A stretch of 23,226 nucleotides of DNA from an uncultured beta proteobacterium (GCA_903910495.1 CAIVZW010000087.1:1-23226), one strand, 5' to 3'; counted from the stretch's first letter, positions 1 to 9,119 are shown. Notes: generated from the sequence alone by a model not told the origin. Numbers and translations: made by a program.

Positions 1-1
1 A

Positions 2-238
2 TTGCCGATCAGTGTACGGCTCACCGGAAATTATCATGACTTTGGTGCATTTGCCGGTGATATCGGAAGGCTTTCAAGGATTGTAACCCTGAACAATGTT
101 TCGATTGCGATCAACCCGCAGGCCAAGGATGGAAGCCTGATCATGGACGCCGTGACGAAAACCTTCCGTTACCTGGATGATGAAGAATTGGCCGCCAAGA
201 GAAAAGTGGCCCAGGCCGCCAAAGGTGGAAAGAAATGA
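2..238 (+). CDS. pilO: Type IV pilus inner-membrane alignment protein PilO, C-terminal fragment
   Basis: This is the 3' end of a gene that begins left of the window; the reading frame is already open at the edge, so the first codon here (TTG) is an internal leucine and not a start. The visible 78 residues contain the stretch around LTGNYHDFGAFAGDIGRLSR followed by an IVTLNNV strand, which matches the C-terminal ferredoxin-like domain of PilO as I know the family. PilO is an inner-membrane protein that pairs with PilN and contacts PilP, linking the cytoplasmic PilM ring to the PilQ secretin. The tail is Lys/Ala-rich. The stop overlaps the pilP start as ATGA (235-238), typical of translational coupling inside pilMNOPQ. 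Identification rests on the fragment plus the unmistakable pilP and pilQ that follow. Confidence 0.9.
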   Translation: MPISVRLTGNYHDFGAFAGDIGRLSRIVTLNNVSIAINPQAKDGSLIMDAVTKTFRYLDDEELAAKRKVAQAAKGGKK

Positions 239-756
239 GAAAGATAGCTGTTGTTCTGGCTAGCCTTGCCTTTGTTGCCTGTTCCAGCGTGGATCATGAA
301 GATTTGCGTCAGTGGATGAACGAGGCCTCCAAGGATATCCGGGGCAGAATTCCTCCGCTTCCTCAGGTGAAGCCCTATGAACCGGTTCCTTATGACGCAG
401 GTAACCTGATCGATCCGTTCAGGCCGGCCAAGATCGGTGTGGAACAGAAGAAAAGTGGCGGTGGTGGTCTGCAACCGAACATGGACCGGCCACGCGAGCC
501 TTTGGAGGCATATCCGCTGGAGTCGCTCAGGTATGTCGGCGTAATGACCAAGAAAAAGGATTCGTATGCCATCGTTCAGGTTGATGGCTCCTTGTATCAG
601 GTGAGGGTCGGGAATTATTTGGGCCAGAATTTCGGGGTGATTTCCAGGGTTTCGGAGTCAGAAGTGACGTTGAAGGAACTCATCCAGGATTCGGCCGGTG
701 ACTGGGTTGAAAGAGAGAGCACACTGGTGTTGCAGGGACAGGAGGGGAAAAAGTGA
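235..756 (+). CDS. pilP: Type IV pilus inner-membrane lipoprotein PilP
   Basis: The 173-residue product starts with a short basic/hydrophobic signal and a lipobox ending in Cys16 (FVAC), so it is probably lipidated and held at the inner membrane. Phe at the -3 position is less usual than Leu but tolerated. Residues 35-85 are Pro/Gly-rich and probably disordered (this part binds PilN/PilO in known homologues). Residues 90-170 form the beta-sandwich (LESLRYVGVM, SYAIVQVDGSLYQVRVGNYLG, then a VTLKELIQD strand) that contacts the N0 domain of PilQ. Its role is to bridge the PilN/PilO inner-membrane platform and the outer-membrane secretin. It overlaps pilO by four bases and its stop overlaps the pilQ GTG start, so the three genes are read as one operon. 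Confidence 0.96.
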   Translation: MRKIAVVLASLAFVACSSVDHEDLRQWMNEASKDIRGRIPPLPQVKPYEPVPYDAGNLIDPFRPAKIGVEQKKSGGGGLQPNMDRPREPLEAYPLESLRYVGVMTKKKDSYAIVQVDGSLYQVRVGNYLGQNFGVISRVSESEVTLKELIQDSAGDWVERESTLVLQGQEGKK

Positions 757-2843
757 AACAAATCAAACAGTACCTGCTTGGCATCTTCGGCGGGGTTTTT
801 CTGACGCTTGCTGCGGCAGGCGCTCAGGAAGCCAAGTCAAATTCAATTGAGTCAATGACGGTGGCGCAACAGGGTGGAGTGCTCAATGTCAAGCTGACCT
901 TTACGGAGCCTCTGACGACACTGCCCCCCGGTTTCAGCGTGGCCGTACCGGCGCGTATCGCGCTTGATTTTGCGAATACGACCAATGCTCTGGGCAAGAA
1001 TAGTCAAACCTATAACGAGGGTGATCTGAAAAGCGTCAATATCGTTCAGGCCGAGGGACGTACTCGTCTGGTGTTGAATCTCAACAGGGCGATGACTTAC
1101 GAGTCATCCATCGACGGAAAAAGCTTGCTTCTGGTTCTGAATCCAAGTGCCGATAAAGCATGGCAGAACGGTGGCGTAGACTCAAAGGTCGAGCATTTTG
1201 CGCAGGCCCGTCCATCACCGTCGTCGAATAGTATCCGGGATATTGCATTTCGCCGTGGCAAAGACGGCGAGGCACGTATCACCGTGGATCTGAGCGACCC
1301 GAATGCCGGAATTGATATTCGCCAGCAAGGGCAGAATCTGATCGTCGATTTCGTAAAAATCAGCGTACCGGAGGCTTTACTCAAGCGGCTGGATGTGACG
1401 GATTTTGCCACACCCGTCGTCTCGCTGAGTACGACTCAGCAAGGGGCCAATGCGCGCATGACCATTATTCCAAAAGGGTTGTGGGAGCATAACGCCTATC
1501 AGACAGACAACCAGTTCATCATCGAAGTCAAGCCGGTGATCGAAAATCCGAACAAATTGGTGCAGGGGACGCGGGGCGGGTATCAGGGCGAAAAGCTTTC
1601 GCTGAACTTCCAGAATGTCGATGTGCGGCGCCTGCTGCAGGTGATCGGCGAGTTCACCGGAATGAATATGGTGGTCAGTGATTCGGTCGGCGGGGCGATT
1701 ACGCTGATTCTCAAGGATGTGCCCTGGGATCAGGCGCTGGATATCATTCTCCAGCAAAAAGGCCTTGATATGCGCAAGAACGGGAACGTCATCCTGATTG
1801 CGCCACGCGAAGAAATTGCGACCAAGGAGAAACTCGAATTCGAGTCAAAAGCGCAGATTGGTGATCTTGAGCCTTTGCGTACCGAGAGTTTCCAGATGAA
1901 CTATGTCAAGGGTGCCGATGTCAAGAAACTGTTGTCGGATCCGAAACAGACCTTGCTCTCGAAGCGCGGCAGTGCCTTGCTCGACGATAGATCCAACATC
2001 CTCTTCGTGCAGGACACCCCCAGTCGGCTGGATGACGTCAGAGCGATGATTGCCAAGGTCGATATCCCGGTGCGGCAGGTCATGATTGAGGCCAGAATTG
2101 TCGAGGCCGGCGATACCTTTGCCAAGAATCTGGGCGTCAGGCTTGGCTGGGGCGGGTCGGCAACCAGTACCGGCGGGCCGTTGGCGTTCGCTAATGGTGC
2201 AGGGCCGACTTTCAATACAACCATCGGGACAGGTTATTCCACGGTGTCTACGGTCAATCTTCCTGCGACTCCGCGTTCGGGCAGTTCAGGCACGTTCGGG
2301 CTGATGCTTTTTAACCAGGCTAAAACGCAGTACCTGACGGCTGAAATCTCGGCGCTGGAGGCTGACGGGAGACTGAAAGTGATTTCCAGTCCGCGCGTCA
2401 TGACCGCCAATCAGGTTGAGGCGCTGATTGAACAGGGCGTGGAAATTCCCTACCAGCAGGCAACGAGTTCCGGCGCAACGAGCGTCTCGTTCCGCAAGGC
2501 GAATCTGTCGCTGAGAGTCAAACCGCAGATTACACCTGACGGAAAAATAACCATGACCTTGGATGTAAACAAGGATACGCCGTCTTCCTTATCAACCGGG
2601 GCGGGTATCGCCATCGATACCAAACACGTCAAGACCGAGGTGCTGATTGAAAACGGTGGAACCGTCGTGATCGGCGGTATCTATACCCAAAAAACAAGTG
2701 ATAGCACCACTCGTATCCCGTTCTTTGGTGACTTGCCCTACATCGGCTGGTTGTTCAAGAACAGGGAATGGGTTGATGACAAAACGGAATTGCTGATTTT
2801 CATTACGCCGAGAATATTTGCCGAAGGACTTGTGGTGCGCTGA
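753..2843 (+). CDS. pilQ: Type IV pilus secretin PilQ
   Basis: The 696-residue product is the outer-membrane secretin through which the pilus exits. It has a Sec signal peptide (cleavage likely after residue 24, AAAGA/QE), two AMIN domains (about 30-130 and 160-260) that bind peptidoglycan in known PilQ proteins, an STN/N0 domain (about 285-345), an N1 secretin domain (about 375-440) and the C-terminal secretin barrel (about 515-690). The barrel carries family hallmarks: VMTANQVEALIEQGVEIPYQ at 549-568 and VVIGGIYTQ followed by IPFFGDLPYIGWLF near 638-668. A Ser/Thr/Gly-rich stretch at 468-515 sits before the barrel. The start is GTG at 753, preceded by GGAGGGG (741-747) and overlapping the pilP stop as GTGA. 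A strong terminator follows, so this is the last gene of the pil operon. Confidence 0.98.
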   Translation: MKQIKQYLLGIFGGVFLTLAAAGAQEAKSNSIESMTVAQQGGVLNVKLTFTEPLTTLPPGFSVAVPARIALDFANTTNALGKNSQTYNEGDLKSVNIVQAEGRTRLVLNLNRAMTYESSIDGKSLLLVLNPSADKAWQNGGVDSKVEHFAQARPSPSSNSIRDIAFRRGKDGEARITVDLSDPNAGIDIRQQGQNLIVDFVKISVPEALLKRLDVTDFATPVVSLSTTQQGANARMTIIPKGLWEHNAYQTDNQFIIEVKPVIENPNKLVQGTRGGYQGEKLSLNFQNVDVRRLLQVIGEFTGMNMVVSDSVGGAITLILKDVPWDQALDIILQQKGLDMRKNGNVILIAPREEIATKEKLEFESKAQIGDLEPLRTESFQMNYVKGADVKKLLSDPKQTLLSKRGSALLDDRSNILFVQDTPSRLDDVRAMIAKVDIPVRQVMIEARIVEAGDTFAKNLGVRLGWGGSATSTGGPLAFANGAGPTFNTTIGTGYSTVSTVNLPATPRSGSSGTFGLMLFNQAKTQYLTAEISALEADGRLKVISSPRVMTANQVEALIEQGVEIPYQQATSSGATSVSFRKANLSLRVKPQITPDGKITMTLDVNKDTPSSLSTGAGIAIDTKHVKTEVLIENGGTVVIGGIYTQKTSDSTTRIPFFGDLPYIGWLFKNREWVDDKTELLIFITPRIFAEGLVVR

Positions 2844-2862
2844 TTTTCGGCTACGGCAATTC

Positions 2863-2888
2863 AAAGCCGGCATTTGCCGGCTTTTTTT
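2863..2888 (+). terminator. Intrinsic terminator after pilQ
   Basis: AAAGCCGGC (2863-2871) pairs perfectly with GCCGGCTTT (2876-2884) across an ATTT loop, and the run of T continues to 2888. It begins 20 bases after the pilQ stop and precedes aroK. It should end the pilMNOPQ transcript and separate it from the aro genes. Confidence 0.93.
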
Positions 2889-2918
2889 GTGGTTCGTTTT
2901 GTTATGCAGTAGCTGCGG

Positions 2919-2924
2919 TAGAAT
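2919..2924 (+). promoter_or_regulatory. Possible -10 box for aroK-aroB-dgt
   Basis: TAGAAT lies between the pilQ terminator and the aroK GTG at 2931. A start site 6-8 bases downstream would fall at about 2930-2932, on or next to the start codon, which would give a leaderless or nearly leaderless message. No good -35 hexamer is visible: 2893-2902 is only T-rich. A promoter is needed somewhere in this 42-base gap if the terminator is efficient, but the exact element is a guess. Confidence 0.3.
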
Positions 2925-2930
2925 GATGGT

Positions 2931-3467
2931 GTGGATAATCAATACGGTACAAACAATATCTATCTCGTCGGGCTGATGGGATCGGGCAAGACGACGATTG
3001 GTCGATCGCTGGCGAAGCGTCTTGAACTCGATTTCATAGATTCAGATCGTGAAATAGAACTGCGAACGGGGGTCAGCATCCCGACGGTTTTTGAAATCGA
3101 GGGCGAGGAGGGGTTCCGCAAACGAGAAGCTCAAGTGATCGCCGATCTTTCGCGGCTGAGCAGACGTGTAGTGGCAACCGGGGGTGGGGTTATCCTGCGC
3201 CCGGAAAATCGCGCCAATCTGAGGGCAAGCGGTTTCGTCATTTATCTCAATGTGCCGCCGCTTACCCTGTGGGAACGTACACGTAATGATCGGAATCGAC
3301 CCCTGCTGAAAGTTTCTGATCCTTTGCAAAGGTTACAAGATCTCTTTACACAACGCGATTCGCTGTATCGAGAAGTGGCCAATTTGGTCCTTGATGGCAG
3401 CCGGATCAACGCGCAAGGGATTCTGCAACTGCTGATAAAAGAAATCGGGGAGCAATGGAAACCCTGA
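2931..3467 (+). CDS. aroK: Shikimate kinase I
   Basis: The 178-residue cytoplasmic enzyme phosphorylates shikimate to shikimate 3-phosphate with ATP (aromatic amino acid pathway). The Walker A loop is GLMGSGKTT (14-22). The substrate-binding acidic pair is in DSD (37-39), FRKRE is at 62-66, the glycine-rich GGG is at 84-86, and the lid arginines are in RNRPLL (121-126). Length fits the family. The start is taken as GTG 2931 because it leaves the usual short tail before NIYLVGLMG; the nearby ATGs at 2923 and 2926 are in another frame. I see no Shine-Dalgarno sequence in front of it, which is odd. It overlaps aroB by 13 bases. pilQ-aroK-aroB is a conserved neighbourhood in beta- and gammaproteobacteria. 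Confidence 0.97.
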   Translation: MDNQYGTNNIYLVGLMGSGKTTIGRSLAKRLELDFIDSDREIELRTGVSIPTVFEIEGEEGFRKREAQVIADLSRLSRRVVATGGGVILRPENRANLRASGFVIYLNVPPLTLWERTRNDRNRPLLKVSDPLQRLQDLFTQRDSLYREVANLVLDGSRINAQGILQLLIKEIGEQWKP

Positions 3468-4543
3468 ATGTTGCGTTGGGAGCGCGAGCCTATCCGATCC
3501 ATATTGGACGGGGTCTGCTTGAGCGCATTGATCTGCTGTTGCCTTATCTTCTGCATCCTAAAGTTGCCGTCGTTACCGATACGACAGTCGCTCCGCTTTT
3601 CTTGCACCACTTCGCCTCGTCTTTGCGCGAGGCTGGCATTGCAGTCGTCGAGATAATTCTGCCCGATGGCGAGCAGTTCAAAAACTGGAAAACACTGAAT
3701 ACGATTTTCGATGTGCTGCTTGAGCAACATTGCGAACGTTCAACCACGCTGATTGCTCTTGGCGGCGGTGTTGTCGGTGATATGGCCGGCTTTGCGGCGG
3801 CCTGTTACCTGCGCGGGATTCCCTTCATTCAGATTCCGACCACACTGCTTGCTCAAGTGGACTCATCGGTGGGAGGAAAGACGGCGATCAACCATCCGCA
3901 TGGCAAGAATATGATTGGTGCGTTCTGCCAGCCCAGACTGGTACTTATCGATACCGATAACCTGAATACCCTGCCTGATCGGGAACTGCGTTCAGGGCTG
4001 GCGGAGGTCATCAAACACGGATTGATCCGTGATTTGCCCTTTCTTGAATGGCTTGAAACGCATCTGGAGCGTCTGCTGGCGCGGGAGCCGGATGCGCTTG
4101 AATATGCCATCTGCCGCTCGTGTCGGATCAAGGCGGAAATTGTCGTCGCCGATGAGCACGAAAAAGGTGAACGGGCCTTGTTGAATCTTGGCCATACCTT
4201 TGGCCACGCGATAGAAACCGGCATGGGTTACGGAGAATGGTTGCATGGTGAGGCTGTTGCAGCGGGAACGCTGATGGCCGCTGAATTGTCATGCCAACTC
4301 GGCTGGATCAGCGTTGCCGATGTCCTGCGCGTCGAAACACTATTCAAGCGAGCCGGGTTGCCGGTTTACGGTCCGGCAATGGGGGGGGAGCGTTACCTTG
4401 AACTGATGCAGCACGACAAGAAAATGCAGGGGGGAAAGTTGAACCTTATCCTGCTCGAACGGATCGGCAAGGCTGTTGTCAGTCAGGTGGCAACGCAGAG
4501 CGAAATTTTCCAGGCGATTGTTGCCCGTTCCAATCATGTTTGA
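3455..4543 (+). CDS. aroB: 3-dehydroquinate synthase
   Basis: The 362-residue NAD- and metal-dependent enzyme converts DAHP to 3-dehydroquinate, the second step of the shikimate pathway. Visible motifs are DGEQFK (71-76), the NAD-binding glycine turn GGGVVGD (103-109), the active-site block [13 protein letters not shown] (134-146), and metal ligands Glu184 (GLAEVIKHG), His247 ([11 protein letters not shown]) and His264 (WLHGEAV). Length is normal and the frame is intact. The ATG at 3455 lies inside aroK with GGGAG (about 3448-3452) just upstream, so translation is probably coupled. The 3' end overlaps dgt by eight bases. Confidence 0.98.
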   Translation: METLNVALGARAYPIHIGRGLLERIDLLLPYLLHPKVAVVTDTTVAPLFLHHFASSLREAGIAVVEIILPDGEQFKNWKTLNTIFDVLLEQHCERSTTLIALGGGVVGDMAGFAAACYLRGIPFIQIPTTLLAQVDSSVGGKTAINHPHGKNMIGAFCQPRLVLIDTDNLNTLPDRELRSGLAEVIKHGLIRDLPFLEWLETHLERLLAREPDALEYAICRSCRIKAEIVVADEHEKGERALLNLGHTFGHAIETGMGYGEWLHGEAVAAGTLMAAELSCQLGWISVADVLRVETLFKRAGLPVYGPAMGGERYLELMQHDKKMQGGKLNLILLERIGKAVVSQVATQSEIFQAIVARSNHV

Positions 4544-5651
4544 ATTTTCGCCTTATGCTGTTTCCTCGACCAACTCACGGGGGCGGTGCCATGCCGACGA
4601 GCCGCCCTCGCATCGCAGCGAGTTTCAGCGGGATCGTGATCGAATCGTGCATTCGACCGCATTTCGGCGACTTGAATACAAGACGCAGGTCTTCGTTAAC
4701 CATGAAGGCGATCTTTTCCGCACACGCTTGACCCACACCCTTGAAGTCGCCCAGATCGCAAGAGGCATAGCTCGTGCCTTGCGACTTAACGAAGATCTTG
4801 TCGAGGCAATTTCGCTTGCCCACGATCTGGGGCATACGCCGTTTGGCCATGCCGGACAAGACGCGCTCAATACGTGCATGAAGGATCATGGGGGTTTTGA
4901 ACACAATCTGCAAAGCCTGCGTATCGTTGATTTGCTGGAGGAACGCTACGCTGCATTTGCCGGACTTAACCTGTGTTTTGAAACACGCGAAGGTATCGTC
5001 AAACATTGCTCTGCGGAAAATGCACAAAAGCTGGGTGAGTTAGGCGAGCGTTTCATGAATCACACGCAACCCTCGCTTGAGGCACAAATATGCAATATTG
5101 CCGACGAAATTGCTTACAACAATCACGATGTCGATGATGGTTTGCGCTCTGGCCTGATTACGCTTGAGCAACTGGAAGCCGTCAGCCTGTTTTCGCGCCA
5201 TGTCGAGGCGGTGAGAATCGCTTATCCCGGCCTTGGTGGGCGCCGTTTGGTGCATGAGACAATCCGCCGCATGATCAATGTCCTGGTCTGCGATCTGATC
5301 GAGACGACGACCAGCAACATTGTTAGTGCCAAACCACAGGATCTGGCCGAAGCCCGGCAGGGCGGGCCGTTGGTCGGCTTTTCGGATGAATTGCGTGAAG
5401 CGCAACGTGAAATGAAGCGTTTTTTGCGCAAACACCTTTATCAGCATTTTCAGGTCTTGCGCATGACCAGCAAGGCGCAACGAATCGTCAGCGATCTTTT
5501 TTCTGCATTCGTCAGTGATCCGCGCATGCTGCCGCCCCAGTACCAGTCGACTGAAGAACAGCCGCGCGGGGTAGCCGACTATATTGCCGGAATGACCGAC
5601 CGTTATGCGATGAAGGAACACCGCCGCCTGTTTGCGGTTGGCGAAATCTGA
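4536..5651 (+). CDS. dgt: dGTP triphosphohydrolase-like HD-domain protein
   Basis: The 371-residue protein is of the deoxyguanosinetriphosphate triphosphohydrolase-like family, which cleaves dNTPs to the deoxynucleoside and triphosphate and so affects dNTP pools. The HD metal site is complete: His67 (TRLTHTLE), His96-Asp97 ([14 protein letters not shown]) and Asp190 ([14 protein letters not shown]). The N-terminal block [20 protein letters not shown] and VFVNHEGD are typical. I chose ATG 4536 although the frame is open back to GTG 4476: the ATG gives the usual family N-terminus (short, then PYAV..NSRGR), while the longer form adds 20 basic residues that are really aroB sequence in another frame. 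There is no clear Shine-Dalgarno; the start sits eight bases inside the end of aroB, suggesting coupled translation. Substrate preference within dNTPs cannot be read from sequence. Confidence 0.93.
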   Translation: MFEFSPYAVSSTNSRGRCHADEPPSHRSEFQRDRDRIVHSTAFRRLEYKTQVFVNHEGDLFRTRLTHTLEVAQIARGIARALRLNEDLVEAISLAHDLGHTPFGHAGQDALNTCMKDHGGFEHNLQSLRIVDLLEERYAAFAGLNLCFETREGIVKHCSAENAQKLGELGERFMNHTQPSLEAQICNIADEIAYNNHDVDDGLRSGLITLEQLEAVSLFSRHVEAVRIAYPGLGGRRLVHETIRRMINVLVCDLIETTTSNIVSAKPQDLAEARQGGPLVGFSDELREAQREMKRFLRKHLYQHFQVLRMTSKAQRIVSDLFSAFVSDPRMLPPQYQSTEEQPRGVADYIAGMTDRYAMKEHRRLFAVGEI

Positions 5652-5704
5652 TGCAGGAAATATTGTCCTGATCGTGATGGCAGTGCAATTACGTCCCGTA
5701 AACT

Positions 5705-5739
5705 GACAACGCCCGTGCCAGGCAGGCACGGGCGTTGTC
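5705..5739. terminator. Perfect 15-bp hairpin between convergent dgt and pntB
   Basis: GACAACGCCCGTGCC (5705-5719) and GGCACGGGCGTTGTC (5725-5739) are exact reverse complements with a five-base loop AGGCA. It lies between the dgt stop (5651) and the pntB stop (5774), where a bidirectional terminator would be expected. Neither flank has a T-run, so it may be a weak intrinsic terminator or an RNA 3'-end stabiliser. Placement supports termination; efficiency is unknown. Confidence 0.65.
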
Positions 5740-5773
5740 GTAGGCTATTATTTGTAAGCAGCCAGCCTGGGCA

Positions 5774-7195
5774 TCAGGCTTTCAAGGCCATCAGGACTTC
5801 ATCGAGCATTTTCTTGGCATCGCCGAAGAGCATGCGGTTGTTGTCCTTGTAGAACAGCGGATTGTCGACTCCGGCATAGCCGGAAGCCATGCTGCGCTTC
5901 ATCACGATTGAGGTCTTGGCCTTCCAGACTTCGAGAACCGGCATGCCGGCGATCGGGCAGGTCGGGTCATCCTGCGCTGCGGGATTGACGATGTCGTTGG
6001 CGCCGATGATCATCGACACGTCGGTCTTGGGGAAGTCCTCGTTAAGTTCGTCCATTTCGAACACCACGTCGTACGGCACCTTTGCTTCCGCCAGAAGCAC
6101 ATTCATGTGACCAGGCATGCGACCAGCAACTGGATGAATCCCGAAGCGGACATTGACGCCCTTCTCGCGCAAATACTTGGTTATTTCGTACACCGTGTGC
6201 TGAGCCTGCGCCACCGCCATGCCATAACCCGGAACAATGATCACGTTCTTGGCTTCGCGCAGCAACTCGGCAGTCTCGGCAGCCAAAATCGGCGAAACTT
6301 CACCCACAGGCTGGGCTGTGCCATCACCCTTCGGCGCCGGTGTCCCGCCGTCGGAACCGAAGCCACCGGCAATAACGCTGATGAAATTGCGGTTCATGGC
6401 AGAGCACATGATGTACGACAGGATGGCGCCACTTGAGCCAACCAGTGCACCGGTAACGATCAGCAGGTCGTTGGACAGCATAAAACCTGTAGCCGCTGCC
6501 GCCCAGCCCGAGTAGCTGTTGAGCATCGAAACCACGACCGGCATGTCGGCACCGCCGATGGCCATCACCATGTGAATGCCGAAAAGCAATGAGACGATGG
6601 TCATGACGATCATCGGCGTCATGCCTTCAGCAATGGTTGTGGCGTGCAGGAATTCGCGGCCAAAGTAGATGACGATCAGCAGGCCGGCAAGGTTAAGCAG
6701 GTGGCGGCCGGGCAGCAGGAGCGGCTTACCGCTGATTTTTGCCGATAGCTTGCCGAAAGCGATCACCGATCCGGAGAAGGTGATGGCACCGATAAGGATA
6801 CCGACGTACATCTCCATCTCATGAATCGCTTTTTCAGCACCAGCCAAGCCGGCAGAAGCAGCCGGATCGATGTAGGTGGCGTAGCCAACCAGCATGGCAG
6901 CAAGACCGACCATGCTGTGCATGAAAGCAACGAGTTCCGGCATCTGCGTCATTTGCACGACGCGTGCCAGATAAAGGCCGATAGCGCTACCGACGACCAT
7001 GGATCCGATGATCCACGGCAGGCCGGCAGCGGTAACCTGCGGACCGAACACGGTGGCCAGAACTGCAATGGCCATGCCGATCATGCCGTAGAGATTGCCG
7101 CGACGCGCCGTTTCCTGGTTGGACAGGCCACCGAGGCACAGGATAAAAAGGATGGTTGCTCCGATATAGGAGACTGTTGCCAGACTTCCAGACAT
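5774..7195 (-). CDS. pntB: NAD(P) transhydrogenase subunit beta
   Basis: The 473-residue membrane subunit pairs with PntA; together they use the proton gradient to reduce NADP+ with NADH. About eight or nine hydrophobic helices fill residues 5-265, with the proton-channel histidine in FMHSMVG (His93). A hydrophilic linker is at about 278-300. The NADP(H)-binding domain III (about 305-473) has [10 protein letters not shown] (323-332), [32 protein letters not shown] and [11 protein letters not shown] (433-443). I place the start at the second of two in-frame ATGs (7195): AAGGAGAG sits eight bases upstream of it, whereas it abuts the first ATG (7201), and MSG..L is the usual family N-terminus. 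The Shine-Dalgarno overlaps the pntA stop codon (TAAGGAG), so the two genes are coupled. Residues are numbered from the chosen start. Confidence 0.97.
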   Translation of the reverse strand: MSGSLATVSYIGATILFILCLGGLSNQETARRGNLYGMIGMAIAVLATVFGPQVTAAGLPWIIGSMVVGSAIGLYLARVVQMTQMPELVAFMHSMVGLAAMLVGYATYIDPAASAGLAGAEKAIHEMEMYVGILIGAITFSGSVIAFGKLSAKISGKPLLLPGRHLLNLAGLLIVIYFGREFLHATTIAEGMTPMIVMTIVSLLFGIHMVMAIGGADMPVVVSMLNSYSGWAAAATGFMLSNDLLIVTGALVGSSGAILSYIMCSAMNRNFISVIAGGFGSDGGTPAPKGDGTAQPVGEVSPILAAETAELLREAKNVIIVPGYGMAVAQAQHTVYEITKYLREKGVNVRFGIHPVAGRMPGHMNVLLAEAKVPYDVVFEMDELNEDFPKTDVSMIIGANDIVNPAAQDDPTCPIAGMPVLEVWKAKTSIVMKRSMASGYAGVDNPLFYKDNNRMLFGDAKKMLDEVLMALKA

Positions 7196-7207
7196 GTTCA
7201 TCTCTCC

Positions 7208-8788
7208 TTATTTGCGGAACATTGCCAGCATGCGCTGGGTGACGGCGAATCCGCCGAACATATTGATGGTGGCGAGAACGATACCGCCGACAGCGAGCGA
7301 CCGGATCCAGACTGGGGAAAGATCGCCTGAAGGAGCGATTTGTACCAGTGCGCCAATGGCAATAATGCTGCTGATGGCGTTGGTTACGCTCATCAGTGGC
7401 GTATGCAGCGCCGGTTTGACGTTCCAAACCACCATGTAACCGACAAAGCAGGCCAGCACGAAGACCGTAAAGTGTCCCAGGAATTTCACCGGTGCGAAGG
7501 CACCGATCAGCCAGAACAAAGCAGCGGAAACCCCGAACATGATCGCCATTTTCTGGCCTGACATCGGCTCGCTGCTGCCACCATGCCCGTGCCCCTTCTT
7601 GGCGGCGGGTACGACTGCCGCAGGTTTCGCTACGGCCGGGGGTGCGGCGGAAGGTTTGGGTGCCGGAGGCGGCCAGGTGACGTTGCCTTCCTTGGTGACC
7701 GTCAGACCACGAATTGCGTCGTCGTCCATATTGACGTCGATGATGCCGTCCTTGGTCTTGCACAGTTCCTCGGCGAGGCGGAACAGGTTTGTGCTGTACA
7801 GCGTCGATGACTGCCTCGCCAGGCGGCTGACCAGATCGGTGTAGCCGATGATGGTGACGCCGTGCTTCACTACGGCCTGTCCAGGCTCGGTCAACTCGCA
7901 GTTGCCGCCCTGTTCGGCCGCCATGTCGACGATCACGCTGCCGGGCTTCATGCTCTTTACCATCTCGGCGGTGATTAGCTTGGGCGCGGGCTTGCCAGGA
8001 ATCAGCGCGGTAGTGATGATGATGTCCACTTCCTTGGATTGCTTGGCGTACATGTCGCGTTGGGCCTGCTGGAAGCCCTCGCTCATCACCTTTGCGTAGC
8101 CGCCGCCGCCGGAACCTTCTTCCTCGTAATCGACTTTGACGAATTCACCGCCCAGTGACACGACCTGATCGGCCACTTCGGCACGCGTGTCATTGGCGCG
8201 AACGATGGCGCCGAGGTTTGCGGCAGTGCCGATCGCCGACAAGCCGGCCACGCCAGCACCGGCAATGAAGACCTTGGCCGGCGGAACCTTGCCGGCGGCT
8301 GTGATCTGGCCGTTGAAGAAACGGCCGAAAGCGTTCGCAGCCTCGATGACAGCGCGGTAGCCCGCGACGCCAGCCTGGGAGGTCAGCGCGTCCATCTTCT
8401 GGGCGCGGGAGAGCGTGCGCGGCAACGAGTCGATGGCCAGCACGGTCGCCTTCTTGGCGGCGAGCTTCTGGAGCAGTTCTGGATTTTGTGCCGGCCAGAT
8501 GAAGGAAATCAGTGTGCCACATTCGCGTAGCAAGCCAACTTCATCGTTGCTCGGACCGCGAACCTTGAAAACGATATCGGATGAAGCCCAAAGCTTGGCC
8601 GCACCTTCGATGATCTCTGCACCGGCAATGCGGTAGGCGTCGTCACTGAAATTTGCCGCATCGCCGGCGCCTGATTCAACGGCGACCTTGAAACCCAGCT
8701 TGATCAGTTTTTCGACGACATCAGGAACGGTCGCAACGCGCTTTTCGCCCGCAAAGACCTCTCTTGGTACTCCGATAGTCAGTGGCAT
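7208..8788 (-). CDS. pntA: NAD(P) transhydrogenase subunit alpha, fused form
   Basis: The 526-residue subunit joins the NAD(H)-binding domain I and the alpha membrane part in one chain, as in E. coli, rather than as two separate genes as in many alphaproteobacteria. Domain I covers about 1-375 and begins with [18 protein letters not shown]. The dinucleotide turn is GAGVAG (177-182) followed by [13 protein letters not shown], then [14 protein letters not shown] and [10 protein letters not shown]. Residues 372-410 are a Pro/Ala/Lys-rich linker ending in a His/Gly patch (GHGHGG). Four membrane helices follow (about 413-433, 437-457, 462-485, 493-516). A GGAG lies eight bases upstream of ATG 8788. 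It is the first gene of a two-gene operon with pntB and is divergent from gltB. I could not identify its promoter with confidence. Confidence 0.97.
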   Translation of the reverse strand: MPLTIGVPREVFAGEKRVATVPDVVEKLIKLGFKVAVESGAGDAANFSDDAYRIAGAEIIEGAAKLWASSDIVFKVRGPSNDEVGLLRECGTLISFIWPAQNPELLQKLAAKKATVLAIDSLPRTLSRAQKMDALTSQAGVAGYRAVIEAANAFGRFFNGQITAAGKVPPAKVFIAGAGVAGLSAIGTAANLGAIVRANDTRAEVADQVVSLGGEFVKVDYEEEGSGGGGYAKVMSEGFQQAQRDMYAKQSKEVDIIITTALIPGKPAPKLITAEMVKSMKPGSVIVDMAAEQGGNCELTEPGQAVVKHGVTIIGYTDLVSRLARQSSTLYSTNLFRLAEELCKTKDGIIDVNMDDDAIRGLTVTKEGNVTWPPPAPKPSAAPPAVAKPAAVVPAAKKGHGHGGSSEPMSGQKMAIMFGVSAALFWLIGAFAPVKFLGHFTVFVLACFVGYMVVWNVKPALHTPLMSVTNAISSIIAIGALVQIAPSGDLSPVWIRSLAVGGIVLATINMFGGFAVTQRMLAMFRK

Positions 8789-9093
8789 TCAGTTCTCCAT
8801 CATTCTATTCGTAAGTGATAAAAAATACGGCTACGCAGTAACGCAACCGTTTCCCAGTAAACGCTAGAAGGCAATTACCTGTCCGGAAAACAAATGAAAA
8901 ACGAACCGATCAACAAGTGAAAAAACACTATTCGGTTTATGCGCCTTGTTTTTGGTAACTGTCCCGAGCTTTTTTTGAAGGCTGTACATTAAACTGGGGG
9001 CTGGATTTTATCATGGGGGTAAGCCTGAATAAAGGGAGTTGTGAGTTGTTTAATCACTTACATCATCAGGGAGTCCCGGTGAACACCTCTGGC

Positions 9094-9108
9094 GCACTGC
9101 TTTGGTGC
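9094..9108. promoter_or_regulatory. NtrC-type binding dyad upstream of gltB
   Basis: GCACT-GCTTT-GGTGC matches the NtrC core consensus (GCAC-N7-GTGC, commonly GCACY-N5-GGTGC), and the flanking C/G (9093/9109) extends the dyad by one pair. Its centre is about 53 bases upstream of the predicted sigma-70 start (about 9154). Glutamate synthase genes are known nitrogen-regulated targets in proteobacteria, so the location is sensible. Only one full site is visible and no good sigma-54 promoter was found, so whether it activates or represses is open. Confidence 0.45.
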
Positions 9109-9119
9109 GGTTTATTGGT

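Noticed and set aside
4476..4535. A 20-residue N-terminal extension of Dgt from GTG 4476
   Set aside because: The extension is basic and lies wholly within aroB; starting at ATG 4536 gives the usual family N-terminus.
6987..7763. A 258-codon minus-strand frame across the pntA/pntB junction, out of frame with both
   Set aside because: It is Arg/His-rich with no domain, and both pnt genes are intact in their own frames, so it is a shadow frame and not a frameshifted gene.
9034..9059. A CRP/FNR-like dyad (TGTGA...TCAC)
   Set aside because: The half-sites are nine bases apart where CRP needs six, and the FNR core TTGAT-N4-ATCAA is absent.
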